From contig CP015606.1 of NCBI GenBank assembly GCA_002284915.1, forward strand, positions 1,116,001-1,180,000: a stretch of 64,000 bases of DNA. Reading direction: 5' to 3'. The position numbers and the translations under genes were made by a program. A model generated the notes under the pieces. It ran no database searches and was not told the origin of the DNA. It saw nothing but the letters and a program-made list of their open reading frames with translations. Shown here piece by piece: positions 52,328 through 61,755 of the stretch. The DNA is from Actinobacteria bacterium IMCC26077. Its GTDB lineage: Bacteria > Actinomycetota > Actinomycetes > Nanopelagicales > Nanopelagicaceae. Positions within the stretch are counted from its first letter, which is position 1; the number at the start of each line of letters is the position of its first letter.

Positions 52328-52339
52328 TTGCTCATTCTA
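52328..52339 (-). promoter_or_regulatory. Candidate leaderless promoter of the his operon (TAGAAT, N6, GTG)
   Basis: On the minus strand TAGAAT (52339-52334) is six bases before GTG 52327, in the 58-base gap after dnaE. No histidine leader peptide or T-box is seen. Confidence 0.5.
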
Positions 52340-52385
52340 CTCAACTTCGCCGCACTGGCGCTTATGGCAAGAAGTCGATTATTGG

Positions 52386-55300
52386 TTATGCAAGACAATT
52401 GGGGCCAAGTAGCGCCTTGAGATCGGCGCTCAAACTTGCAGTCGCGCTCACCTTCAACCCCTCATCTATGGTGAGCAAGGTGTTCTCGGTAGCGCTCTCT
52501 AAACGCAAGTGAACATCGGTAGTGCCGGGATGGGAACGGAGCACCTCTTTCATCCGCTCGACAACAGGTGGAGTACACCGAGCTAGTGGCAAGGTGATAA
52601 CTAGCGGCCCCTTCCGCTCCTGATGCACATCCGGCAGGCTCATCTCCATCAGTACGAATTTTGGAATCTCTTCGCGCCGATCCACTCGCCCTTTCACTAG
52701 GACGATTACATCCTCGCCCATCAGCGTCGCGTACTGATTGTAGGTATTCGAGAAAGCCATTACCTCGATAGCACCAGAGAGATCCTCAACTGTGATGATG
52801 GCCCAGGCTGCACCTTGACGGGTCACTTTTCGCTGAATGCCAGTTATCAAACCAGCGATTGTGAGTATCTCTTCATTATGTGATCCCTCATCGCCAGAGA
52901 TTGCGCTGATGGGCTTATCAGCGATCGAGGCCAAGAGTGACTCGACACCAAGGAGTGGGTGATCGGAGACATAGAGCCCTAACATCTCGCGTTCGTGCGC
53001 TAAAAGTGTTCGCTTATCCCAATCATCAATTGGGTAATCCAGATCCATCTGTGTGATCTGGTTATCGTTAGTTGCCCCGAAGAGCTCAAATTGTCCAATC
53101 GCCTCGGCGCGCTTACTCTCAGAAATACTGTCGAGCGCCTCCAAGTAGATCGACATCAATCCACGTCGTGAATGACCTAATGAATCGAAGGCGCCGCCTT
53201 TGATGAGCGATTCAAGCGTCTTCTTATTGCAGACCTGTCCATCGACTTTGGCGAGGAAATCTCCGAACGAGGTAAAAGCTCCCTTACTTCCTCGAGCTTT
53301 CTTAATCAATTCGACTGCGCCTTCGCCCACATTTCGGATGGCTGCAAGTCCAAAGCGGATATCTTTCCCGCGCGGGGTGTAATCCGATTCCGACTCATTG
53401 ACATCTGGTGGTAATACCTTGATTCCCATCCGTCGACATTCACTCAAATACAACGCGCTCTTATCTTTGTCATCACGAACACTGGTAAGTAGGGCTGCCA
53501 TATATTCCGTGGGGTAATTTGCCTTTAGATAGGCAGTCCAATAAGAGACCATTCCATAGCCCGCGCTATGAGCCCGATTGAAGGCATAGTCGGAGAATGG
53601 AACGAGGATTTCCCAGAGCATTGAGATTGAATTGTCAGAATAACCGCGCTCTCGCATGCCAGCCTGGAACGGGATGTACTCCTTATCGAGAATCTCTTTC
53701 TTCTTCTTGCCCATCGCGCGGCGAAGGAGATCTGCACCGGCCAACGAGAAGCCGGCGAGCTTTTGGGCGATTGCCATCACCTGTTCTTGGTAGACAATCA
53801 ATCCATAAGTATCTCCGAGTATCTCTGCGAGTGGTTCGGCCAATTCGCGATGGATCGGAATCACGGGTTTCCGACCATTTTTTCGATCTGCATAATCGTT
53901 ATGTGCATTAGCGCCCATTGGACCCGGGCGGTATAACGCAATCACCGCTGAAATGTCCTCAAAGGAATCTGGCGCGAGTGAGCGCAGGAGCGAGCGCATC
54001 GGACCACCATCAAGCTGGAATACCCCCAGCGTCTCCCCGCGGGAGAGCAGTTCATAGGTCTTCTTGTCATCAAGGGATAGTTCTTCGAGTGTAAAGGTGA
54101 CCTCTTGGTTCTTTTCGATATTAAGAAGACAGTCATCAAGGACGGTGAGATTGCGTAGGCCAAGAAAATCCATCTTCAAAAGGCCGAGCGCTTCACATGC
54201 ACCCATATCAAATTGGGTGATAATCGAACCATCAGCTTCTCGTCGTTGAATCGGGATGACATCAAGTAGCGGCTCTTTGCTAAGGATGACACCCGCTGCG
54301 TGCACGCCCCATTGACGTTTCAAACCTTCGAGTCCGCGCGCTGTATCGATGACCTTCTTGGCATCTCCATCGCTGTCGTAGAGCGCTCGAACCTCTCCAG
54401 CTTCGATATATCGTTCATCTTCAGGATTGAAGATTCCAGCGAGCGAAATGTCTTTACCCATCACTGACGGAGGTAGAGATTTATTGATCTTCTCGCCAAC
54501 TACGTAAGGCAGCCCCAGTACCCGTGTAGCATCTTTAACCGCTTGCTTCGCTTTGATGGTGCCGTAAGTGATGATCTGTGCGACTCGCTCTTCACCATAT
54601 CGAGAAGTCGCATACTGGATCATCTCCCCTCGATGACGCTCATCGAAATCCAAATCGATATCTGGCATGGAGATGCGCTCGGGATTAAGAAAGCGCTCGA
54701 AGAGCAGTCCGTGCTTGATTGGATCAAGACCGGTGATCCCCAAGGCATAAGAGACAACTGCGCCCGCAGCGGATCCTCGCCCCGGACCAACCCGGATACC
54801 GCGTTTTCGCGCATAGTTCACTAGATCTGCAACGACTAAGAAGTAGCCGGGGAATCCCATCTGGCAAATTACCTGCACTTCATATGCTGCGCGCTTGAGA
54901 TGTTCCTGCGGAACTCCGTCGGGAAAACGTTGCGCTAGACCACGCGCCACCTCTTTCTCCAACCACGTCTCTTCACTCTCGCCTGCCGGAACTGGAAATT
55001 GCGGAAGGAGATTCTCCCCCTCCCGGAATGAGACTTCACATCGTTCGGCAACTAAAAGCGTGTTATCGCACGCTTCAGGAATTTCAGCAAAGAGCTGGCG
55101 CATCTCTGCTGCGCTCTTGAGATAGAACTGATCGCTATCGAACTTGAAACGCTTGGGGTCGGCAAGTATTGATCCGGATTGAATGCAAAGTAAAGCGGCG
55201 TGCGCCTGTGCATCTGATTGCTTGGTGTAGTGCAGATCATTCGTGGCAAGTAACGGAAGATTGAGATCCTTGGCTAATTTCAACAGATCAAGTTTTGTTC

Positions 55301-55901
55301 GCGCCTCAATTTCGATGCCATGTTCCATAACTTCAAGAAAGTAATTCTCTCGCCCAAAGATATCTTGATAGTCAGCGGCAGCTTTTCGAGCGCCGGCATA
55401 ATCTCCCATACGTAAGCGAGTTTGAATCTCACCACCAGCGCATCCAGTAGTCGCAATCAAACCTGAAGCGTGCCCCGCGAGAAGTTCGCGATCCATCCGA
55501 GGTTTGTAGTAGTAACCTTCAAGTGACGCTAATGAGGAGAGCTTGAAGAGATTGCTCATTCCAGCGTTATTGCTCGCAAGAATCGTCATGTGGGTGTATG
55601 CGCCGCCGCCAGAAACATCATCTTCGCCACCTTGCGCCCACTTGACGCGTTTGCGATCGTGACGTGATCCAGGGGCGATATAGGCCTCGATACCGATAAT
55701 GGGTTTTACACCAACGGCCTTTGCGCTCTTGTAAAACTCGAATGCACCAAAGAGATTTCCATGATCAGTGATCGCAATCGCTCGCGCTGCCGAGTTTTCC
55801 ACCTTTGCGACTTCGCCAACCAGCTCTTTAACCCGAGCTGCGCCATCGAGCATCGAGTACTCGGTATGGACATGGAGGTGGACGAAATCGTTGGTGCTCA
55901 C
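52386..55901 (-). CDS. dnaE: DNA polymerase III alpha subunit
   Basis: Main replicative polymerase, 1171 residues, DnaE1 type. The N-terminal PHP domain begins HLHVHTEYSMLDGAARV and keeps metal-binding His/Asp residues, which in DnaE1 proteins of this class act as proofreading nuclease. The polymerase palm shows GPGRGSAAGAVV and MPDIDLDFDERHRGE; then come ALYRPGPMG, VYQEQVMAIA, the helix-hairpin-helix and an OB domain (LTIAGLITGIQ). GTG start. It lies 23 bases after rluD. Confidence 0.97.
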   Translation of the reverse strand: MSTNDFVHLHVHTEYSMLDGAARVKELVGEVAKVENSAARAIAITDHGNLFGAFEFYKSAKAVGVKPIIGIEAYIAPGSRHDRKRVKWAQGGEDDVSGGGAYTHMTILASNNAGMSNLFKLSSLASLEGYYYKPRMDRELLAGHASGLIATTGCAGGEIQTRLRMGDYAGARKAAADYQDIFGRENYFLEVMEHGIEIEARTKLDLLKLAKDLNLPLLATNDLHYTKQSDAQAHAALLCIQSGSILADPKRFKFDSDQFYLKSAAEMRQLFAEIPEACDNTLLVAERCEVSFREGENLLPQFPVPAGESEETWLEKEVARGLAQRFPDGVPQEHLKRAAYEVQVICQMGFPGYFLVVADLVNYARKRGIRVGPGRGSAAGAVVSYALGITGLDPIKHGLLFERFLNPERISMPDIDLDFDERHRGEMIQYATSRYGEERVAQIITYGTIKAKQAVKDATRVLGLPYVVGEKINKSLPPSVMGKDISLAGIFNPEDERYIEAGEVRALYDSDGDAKKVIDTARGLEGLKRQWGVHAAGVILSKEPLLDVIPIQRREADGSIITQFDMGACEALGLLKMDFLGLRNLTVLDDCLLNIEKNQEVTFTLEELSLDDKKTYELLSRGETLGVFQLDGGPMRSLLRSLAPDSFEDISAVIALYRPGPMGANAHNDYADRKNGRKPVIPIHRELAEPLAEILGDTYGLIVYQEQVMAIAQKLAGFSLAGADLLRRAMGKKKKEILDKEYIPFQAGMRERGYSDNSISMLWEILVPFSDYAFNRAHSAGYGMVSYWTAYLKANYPTEYMAALLTSVRDDKDKSALYLSECRRMGIKVLPPDVNESESDYTPRGKDIRFGLAAIRNVGEGAVELIKKARGSKGAFTSFGDFLAKVDGQVCNKKTLESLIKGGAFDSLGHSRRGLMSIYLEALDSISESKRAEAIGQFELFGATNDNQITQMDLDYPIDDWDKRTLLAHEREMLGLYVSDHPLLGVESLLASIADKPISAISGDEGSHNEEILTIAGLITGIQRKVTRQGAAWAIITVEDLSGAIEVMAFSNTYNQYATLMGEDVIVLVKGRVDRREEIPKFVLMEMSLPDVHQERKGPLVITLPLARCTPPVVERMKEVLRSHPGTTDVHLRLESATENTLLTIDEGLKVSATASLSADLKALLGPNCLA

Positions 55902-55924
55902 GGATGGGAAACTTAGCGGTTAGC

Positions 55925-56869
55925 TCAAGAGGCGTTACGTAGGCTGGCGAGAGCCGCCGCCAAATCGGCTGGATAGCCGCTGGTAAAACTCCGATCGTGG
56001 CCATCTGCGGGATGTTGGAAGGTCAGAGCGGCGGCATGGAGCCACTGCCGGGTCAGCCCCAGGGTTTTGGCAAAGACCGGGTCTGCGCCATACATCAGAT
56101 CGCCAATCAATGGGTGACGTAGCGCCGCGAAGTGCACACGAATCTGGTGAGTCCGCCCCGTCTCCAATTCAATCTCGACCAAGGTCGCACCAGCAAAGCT
56201 CTCCAGCGTTTGGTAGTGCGTGATGCTCGGCTTTCCATCTGCAACCACGGCGAATTTGAATTCATCGCGCGGGTGGCGATCGATTGGGGCATCGATAGTC
56301 CCCTTCGTTGGGTCGGGATGACCTTGGACGATCGCGTGATAGATCTTCTTCACAGTTCGCGAGCGAAATTGTTCCTTCAGCGTTTGATAAGCCCGGTCAG
56401 ACTTTGCGACCACCATCAACCCTGAAGTACCCACATCAAGTCGATGAACGATGCCGGCCCGCTCCGCAGGCGCTAAGTCGGAGAGTGGTATTCCCCGTGC
56501 CATCAAAATCCCTACGACAGTCGGTCCGCTCCAACCAACGCTGGGATGCGCAGCTACTCCCAATGGTTTGTCAATTACTACAACATCGTCGTCTTGATAG
56601 GTGATCGTCAGTTCACTCAGGTCGCTCACATCAATTCTTGGTGCGCGATCAACCTCATTAACAATTTCAATCTCGATCAAATCTCCAGCGGTTAGGCGCG
56701 CAGATTTATCAACTGCGCTGCCATTAACGAAAATCTTTCCATTCTCTGCTGCGGTGGCAATCATTGTCCGCGAAAAACCAAGTGCTCGCGCAAGCGCCAC
56801 ATCGACTCGCTCCCCATCGAGCCCCTCAGGTATCTCCAAACTTCTCGTCTGACTTGAATATGCGCTCAT
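55925..56869 (-). CDS. rluD: RluD-like ribosomal large subunit pseudouridine synthase
   Basis: Predicted to modify uridines of 23S rRNA. ATG 56869 gives 314 residues and overlaps the lspA stop (ATGA); the longer frame to 56929 lies inside lspA. An S4 domain (about residues 18-75: ERVDVALARALGFSRTMIATA) precedes the catalytic domain with the aspartate in VHRLDVGTSGLMVVAK, then LVEIELETGRTHQIRVHFA. RluA/RluD subgroup; exact sites are unknown. Confidence 0.93.
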   Translation of the reverse strand: MSAYSSQTRSLEIPEGLDGERVDVALARALGFSRTMIATAAENGKIFVNGSAVDKSARLTAGDLIEIEIVNEVDRAPRIDVSDLSELTITYQDDDVVVIDKPLGVAAHPSVGWSGPTVVGILMARGIPLSDLAPAERAGIVHRLDVGTSGLMVVAKSDRAYQTLKEQFRSRTVKKIYHAIVQGHPDPTKGTIDAPIDRHPRDEFKFAVVADGKPSITHYQTLESFAGATLVEIELETGRTHQIRVHFAALRHPLIGDLMYGADPVFAKTLGLTRQWLHAAALTFQHPADGHDRSFTSGYPADLAAALASLRNAS

Positions 56870-57375
56870 CTTTGCTCGCCAGCTTTCTGCTCTGAATTTT
56901 GCTCGCCGCGATACGAACTTCCGCGCCAAGAGAGAACTGCCATAACGAAAACAGAGATGACGATTGCGGAATCGGCAATGTTAAAAAGCGCCCAGTTGGG
57001 AAGTCCGATCCAATCTACGACATGGCCTCGAAAGAAACCTGGGTCTCGAAAAATTCGATCGGTGAGATTCCCAAGAATGCCGCCGACCAAACCGCCCCAG
57101 GGATAGCTCCATGAACGGACCGATACCTGCGATATTCGCAACGAGAGAAAGAGCAGAACGAGAACGCTGATCAATGTCAGAGCAAAAGTTGCTCCGGTAA
57201 ATGAACTAAATGCCGCCCCGGGATTACGAGCGAATTCCCAGCGAAGGATTCGCCCCACTACGTACTGCGTCGGTCGCCCCTCAAGCGTTGAGACCGCCCA
57301 GAGCTTGGTCGCAATATCGAGAAGATAAACGGCGAGCGCTACGCTGAGAATAATTCGCCAATGTGAAGTGCGAAT
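56866..57375 (-). CDS. lspA: Lipoprotein signal peptidase, probably started at an ATT codon
   Basis: Aspartic membrane protease that removes signal peptides from prolipoproteins after Lgt. The usual start rule gives only ATG/GTG 57258 and 130 residues, losing the first helix. Upstream in frame the family sequence continues: HWRIILSVALAVYLLDIATK, then LEGRPTQYVVGRILRW and ARNPGAAFS. No ATG, GTG or TTG exists between there and the preceding in-frame stop. ATT at 57375-57373 overlaps the dksA stop as TAATT, with GAGGAG eight bases before; that gives 169 residues, the normal size. Catalytic aspartates are in GNLTDRIFR and FNIADS. CTG codons further up are alternatives. Confidence 0.85.
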   Translation of the reverse strand: MRTSHWRIILSVALAVYLLDIATKLWAVSTLEGRPTQYVVGRILRWEFARNPGAAFSSFTGATFALTLISVLVLLFLSLRISQVSVRSWSYPWGGLVGGILGNLTDRIFRDPGFFRGHVVDWIGLPNWALFNIADSAIVISVFVMAVLSWRGSSYRGEQNSEQKAGEQR

Positions 57376-58265
57376 TAGCGACGCTCCTCTTTCTGTTTGC
57401 AGAGCATGCAGAGCGTTGCGCGCGGAAATACTTGGAGTCGCGCCTTGCCGATTGGATTGCCACAGAGCTCACACTTTGTGTACGTACCGGCAGCGATCCG
57501 AGCTAGCGCCAATTCAGTCTGCAAAACGAGATCTTGCGCGTTGTAAACTAGCGAAAGTTCATGCTCTCGCTCAAAGGTCTTGGTGCCAGCGTCCGCCTGA
57601 TCATCGCCTGCTCCATCGCTGGAATCCTGAAGTAACTCAGCAGCTTGAGCTTCAGCCGATGCTAGCTCCTCTTTATAGGTAGCTAGATCTTTCGTGAGGC
57701 GAACTTTCATCTCTTTGAGCTCGTCCTTGCTCCATGGATTCTCAGCGCCAGCTACCACCAACGGCGTAGGAATATCTCGGAGCGGTTTCAACGCATGCTT
57801 ACTCTTTCGCTCCACTTTCGGCGGTGGCGGGAGGAGTAGCCGTCGTTGAAAGCCATCATTAGCTACGCCAGAAGCTCCGCTGGAGGAATTACCGGAGGCG
57901 CTACTAACAGCGGGCGTATTTTTTGGTGGGCTAGCTTTTTCGCTCTTACCCGCCTTCCCACTCTTCTCGGCGGGAGCCGCTGGAGTCGGCGCGCTCTTCT
58001 TCGGAAATGGTCTCCCCTTCGCCACTGGCGCCCCGGTCGCCTTCGCTGGAGCTTTCTTCACCGGCGCGGCAGGTTTCTTCGCAACTTTTGTCACGGTTTT
58101 CTTCGAGGGTTTCTTCACCGCTGACTTGGCTGGTTTGGCTGGCTTGGCTGGCTTCTTTTGCGCCTTCTTCTCCGGGCGCGCCACCACCTTTTTCGGGGCC
58201 TTTTTCAGGGCCTTTTTAGCGGCCTTTTTAGCGGCCTTTTTCGGGGACTTCTTAGGGGTTGCCAT
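57375..58265 (-). CDS. DksA/TraR-type zinc-finger protein with a histone H1-like tail
   Basis: Start ATG 58265 gives 296 residues. The first about 125 are Lys/Ala/Pro repeats (PKKAAKKAAKKALKKAPKK, then PAKPAKPAKSAVKKPSKK) like eukaryotic H1 or bacterial Hc1 tails. Next come a Ser/Pro-rich stretch, a coiled-coil-like part (about 200-255), and a C4 zinc finger CELCGNPIG...CMLC (C265, C268, C286, C289) as in DksA/TraR proteins. It may bind DNA by its tail and RNA polymerase through the finger, but the role is unproven. Reads away from ileS; lspA follows as TAATT. Confidence 0.85.
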   Translation of the reverse strand: MATPKKSPKKAAKKAAKKALKKAPKKVVARPEKKAQKKPAKPAKPAKSAVKKPSKKTVTKVAKKPAAPVKKAPAKATGAPVAKGRPFPKKSAPTPAAPAEKSGKAGKSEKASPPKNTPAVSSASGNSSSGASGVANDGFQRRLLLPPPPKVERKSKHALKPLRDIPTPLVVAGAENPWSKDELKEMKVRLTKDLATYKEELASAEAQAAELLQDSSDGAGDDQADAGTKTFEREHELSLVYNAQDLVLQTELALARIAAGTYTKCELCGNPIGKARLQVFPRATLCMLCKQKEERR

Positions 58266-58411
58266 GGCGCAGAAGGGTAGCCCCTTTTTCGAGTTTTTTC
58301 GCACTTCGCGCCGCTTTCACCGGCTAAACTTGCGATGCCTGCATGTGCTCGACATAGCCCAGCACGGCGTTGCGTCATCATCGAGGCCATCACCTCGAGA
58401 GCAACTCGGAA
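58266..58411. promoter_or_regulatory. Divergent promoter region between the DksA-like gene and ileS
   Basis: For ileS a TAAACT box lies at 58325-58330, giving a T-box leader of about 270 bases. For the DksA-like gene TACCCT (minus strand, 58279-58274) stands eight bases before ATG 58265. T- and A-rich runs occur between them. Boxes are judged by eye. Confidence 0.4.
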
Positions 58412-58600
58412 GAAAAGGTCGGTGACCCACCTCGGTCATCCGCCCCGATTAGACCCGAGAATCTGTCGTAGAAGTGATCGCGCCAGGGGCGGCTCTATGA
58501 GCTCTGCGCTAGCGCGATAAAGCAGGTGGTACCGCGGCCTATCCCCGAATGGGTCGTCCTGCTGGCCCGCATCACCAAGCATCACTTGAGCCAGGAACGA
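58412..58600 (+). promoter_or_regulatory. Translational T-box riboswitch of ileS (short stem I type)
   Basis: The core GGTGGTACCGCG (58525-58536) is the T-box, with TGGT to pair the tRNA-Ile end (A73-CCA). AGCAGG (58521-58526) and CCTGCT (58558-58563) form the antisequestrator helix. The alternative pairs CTGGC (58562-58566) with GCCAG (58590-58594) and would hide the AGGA ribosome site (58593-58596). Stem I is short: GGTGACC-CACCTC-GGTCATC, with probable specifier ATC at 58438-58440. Uncharged tRNA-Ile should free the ribosome site. No terminator T-run is present, so control is on translation, as known for actinobacterial ileS. Confidence 0.92.
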
Positions 58601-58608
58601 GTCCACCG

Positions 58609-61600
58609 ATGTCATCTGCACAACCGCCAAAAAAGAGTACGAGCTATCACCCGCTACCAACCCAGGTAGATCTGCCCGCCATGGAGCGCGAGATTCTGCA
58701 ATGGTGGCGAGAGCGCGACATCTTTGCCAAGTCGACAGCGGCGCGAGCAGCTGCCACACCCTGGACCTTCTATGAGGGACCACCCACTGCAAACGGCTTG
58801 CCAGGTACCCACCATATTGAGGCACGAGTTTTCAAAGATCTCTTCCCTCGTTTTCACACCATGAAAGGTCGTTACGTACCGCGAAGAGCAGGTTGGGATT
58901 GCCATGGTTTGCCGGTGGAGTTGGCAGTCGAGAAAGAGTTGGGTTGCACCGGAAAGCAAGATATCGAGAAGTTTGGCGTAGCCGAGTTCAATCAGAAGTG
59001 TCGCGAATCAGTCTTGCGACATGTTGATGCCTTTACCGAGATGACTGAGCGGATGGGCTTCTGGGTAGATTTCGATCAGGCGTACTGGACGATGTCGAGT
59101 GAATATGTCGAGAGCGTATGGTGGTCGCTCGCGCAAATCTGGAAGAAGGGGCTCTTAGTTCAAGATCATCGAGTTGCACCGTACTGCCCCCGCTGTGGCA
59201 CTGGCCTCTCTGATCATGAGTTAGCGCAAGGGTATGAGAACATCACCGATCAATCGGTCTATGTGAAGTTCCCGATTACCTCTGGACCGCTCGAGAAACT
59301 CGGCGCATCATTTCTAGTCTGGACCACCACCCCATGGACTCTGGTCTCCAACACCGCGATTGCCGTTCATCCTGAGGTGACATATGTACTCGCAGAGCGA
59401 GAAGATGAGCGGTACATAGTGGCCGAAGAGCTTCTTTCGGTTTTGGGCGATGGATTTACTGTTGTACAGAGTTTCACAGGTAGCGAGCTAGAACATACGA
59501 AGTATCAGCGCCCCTTTGATTGGATTGATATCCCTGATGCCCACTTCATTGTGCTCGCCGAATATGTCACCACTACCGACGGCACAGGTTTAGTCCATCA
59601 ATCCCCCGCCTTTGGCGCCGATGACTTACAAGTCTGTCGCAAATATAAATTGCCGGTGGTCAATCCAATTCTCGGGGATGGCACCTTTGAAAAATCACTT
59701 CCCTTGGTGGCTGGGTTATTCTTCAAAGAAGCGGATAAACCGCTGGTCCGTGAATTAAAGAGCCAGGGGGTGTTGTTCAAGCAGCAGAGCTACGAGCACT
59801 CCTACCCGCATTGTTGGCGCTGCCACACTCCCCTGATGTACTACGCGCAACCATCGTGGTACATCCGCACCACTGCAATTAAAGAGGCGCTATTACGCGA
59901 GAATGAAGCGACCGATTGGCATCCAGCAACGATCAAGACTGGCCGATACGGAGATTGGCTCGAAAACAATATTGACTGGGCGCTCTCTCGCAATCGTTAT
60001 TGGGGCACCCCGTTGCCAATTTGGCGTTGCGAGAATGATCATGCCGAGAACATGATCTGCGTGGAATCACTCGCCGAACTCTCAACGTACGCCAATCGCG
60101 ATCTTTCAGCGCTCGATCCCCATCGTCCATTTGTCGACGATGTCACTCTTATCTGTAAGAGCTGCTCCGGAACGATGCGACGCGTGCCAGAAGTCATCGA
60201 CTGTTGGTACGACTCAGGTGCGATGCCCTTTGCCCAACTTGGTTATCCTCACAAAGCAGGTTCGAAAGCGGAGTTTTCGCAGAGCTATCCTGCAGATTTC
60301 ATCTGCGAGGCGATTGATCAGACGCGTGGTTGGTTCTACACCTTAATGACGATCGGCACGCTCGTCTTTGACAAATCTTCATACAAGACCGTCCTCTGCC
60401 TAGGCCACATCCTCGATAAGGATGGGCGAAAGATGAGCAAACATCTGGGAAATGTGCTCGAACCAATTCCACTTATGGAGCGCCATGGCGCCGATGCCGT
60501 TCGCTGGTTCATGCTCGCTGCCGGGTCACCATGGTCAGCTCGTCGCGTCGGGCACGATGCCATCAGTGAGGTGATTCGTAAATCCCTGCTTACCTATTGG
60601 AATACCGTCTCATTCCTTACGCTCTATGGGAACGTCGCAAATTTCGTTCCAACGGGAAAGCTAGCCCTGACCCATTCGCTCGATAAGTGGGTAGTGGCGC
60701 AACTCAACGAGACCATCAAGAACGTCGACTACGCACTCACCAATTTTGATTCACAAGAGGCTGGTAGATCTCTCGCCGCATTTATTGACGATCTTTCGAA
60801 TTGGTATGTCCGTCGATCACGGAGGAGATTTTGGGATGGTGAGAGCGCAGCTCTAGAAACGCTCCACCATTGCATTGAAAAACTCACCTTGCTAATGGCT
60901 CCGATGGTGCCATTTATTACCGAACAGGTATGGCAGAAGGCTCTTCGCCCAGTCGATGACTCGCTGCCAGAGTCGGTCCACCTTGCCGATTTTCCCGAAG
61001 TGGATAGCGCGCTCATCGATTCCACCTTGATAACTAAAGTCGCTACCACTCGACGAATCGTCGAATTAGGTAGAGCGGCCCGCGCCACATCACAAGTGAA
61101 GATCCGGCAACCGCTTGGTCGAGCGCTCGTTGCGGGATATGCCCTCCTTGATCGCGAACTCCAAGAGCAGATATCCGAAGAGCTCAATGTGCATCGGATC
61201 GAAGATATCTCCCAAGTAGGCGGCGACCTGGTGACCTACTCGGTCAAAGCTAACTTCCGCAGCCTTGGCGCCAAGTATGGAGCCTCAGTCCAAGAGGTCG
61301 CTGCCCTTATCTCAGCCTTTGATGCCGGTGAACTGGTGCGACGCGTGCGCGGCTCTTCGGGCGTTGCCATCGTGGCCGACCGGTTCGAGATCTCTGCCGA
61401 TGACCTAGTGATCACCGAAACTCCGAAATCTGGATGGGCGGTAGCTACTCACGATGGGGAATCGGTTGCACTCGACCTCACGTTAACACCCGAACTCATC
61501 ACTGAGGGCTATGTTCGCGAAATCATCCGGGTCATCCAAGAGGAGCGCAAACGCGCTGGTTTCCACGTTGCAGATCGCATTCATGTGAAGTGGAATGGCG

Positions 61601-61755
61601 ACAGCGAAGTATGCAAAGCCTTCGACCGGAGCAGTAAAGAGATTAGCGAAGAAGTTCTAGCGCTTAGCCTTGCCCAAGATGAATCGTTGGCTCTGCCGAA
61701 GAGCGAAGGCAGCGACGAGGTGTTGCCATTCGCGCTCGAGATTTCGAAGGCGTAA
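58609..61755 (+). CDS. ileS: Isoleucyl-tRNA synthetase (type II)
   Basis: Charges tRNA-Ile. ATG 58609 gives 1048 residues; the frame is open to 58549 but that part is T-box. The HIGH motif appears as GTHH (residues 66-69) in NGLPGTHHIEARVFKD and the second signature is GRKMSKHLGN, followed by the anticodon-binding domain and a long C-terminal region. CP1 editing-domain pieces such as TTTPWTLVSN and GTGLVHQSPAFG are present. The sequence is of the large type II group, typical of actinobacteria and linked with natural mupirocin insensitivity. Its stop directly abuts the yggT stop. Confidence 0.97.
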   Translation: MSSAQPPKKSTSYHPLPTQVDLPAMEREILQWWRERDIFAKSTAARAAATPWTFYEGPPTANGLPGTHHIEARVFKDLFPRFHTMKGRYVPRRAGWDCHGLPVELAVEKELGCTGKQDIEKFGVAEFNQKCRESVLRHVDAFTEMTERMGFWVDFDQAYWTMSSEYVESVWWSLAQIWKKGLLVQDHRVAPYCPRCGTGLSDHELAQGYENITDQSVYVKFPITSGPLEKLGASFLVWTTTPWTLVSNTAIAVHPEVTYVLAEREDERYIVAEELLSVLGDGFTVVQSFTGSELEHTKYQRPFDWIDIPDAHFIVLAEYVTTTDGTGLVHQSPAFGADDLQVCRKYKLPVVNPILGDGTFEKSLPLVAGLFFKEADKPLVRELKSQGVLFKQQSYEHSYPHCWRCHTPLMYYAQPSWYIRTTAIKEALLRENEATDWHPATIKTGRYGDWLENNIDWALSRNRYWGTPLPIWRCENDHAENMICVESLAELSTYANRDLSALDPHRPFVDDVTLICKSCSGTMRRVPEVIDCWYDSGAMPFAQLGYPHKAGSKAEFSQSYPADFICEAIDQTRGWFYTLMTIGTLVFDKSSYKTVLCLGHILDKDGRKMSKHLGNVLEPIPLMERHGADAVRWFMLAAGSPWSARRVGHDAISEVIRKSLLTYWNTVSFLTLYGNVANFVPTGKLALTHSLDKWVVAQLNETIKNVDYALTNFDSQEAGRSLAAFIDDLSNWYVRRSRRRFWDGESAALETLHHCIEKLTLLMAPMVPFITEQVWQKALRPVDDSLPESVHLADFPEVDSALIDSTLITKVATTRRIVELGRAARATSQVKIRQPLGRALVAGYALLDRELQEQISEELNVHRIEDISQVGGDLVTYSVKANFRSLGAKYGASVQEVAALISAFDAGELVRRVRGSSGVAIVADRFEISADDLVITETPKSGWAVATHDGESVALDLTLTPELITEGYVREIIRVIQEERKRAGFHVADRIHVKWNGDSEVCKAFDRSSKEISEEVLALSLAQDESLALPKSEGSDEVLPFALEISKA

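Noticed and set aside
56866-57258. lspA as a 130-residue protein starting at 57258
   Set aside because: This would delete the first membrane helix and its LDIATK motif, which are clearly encoded upstream in the same frame.
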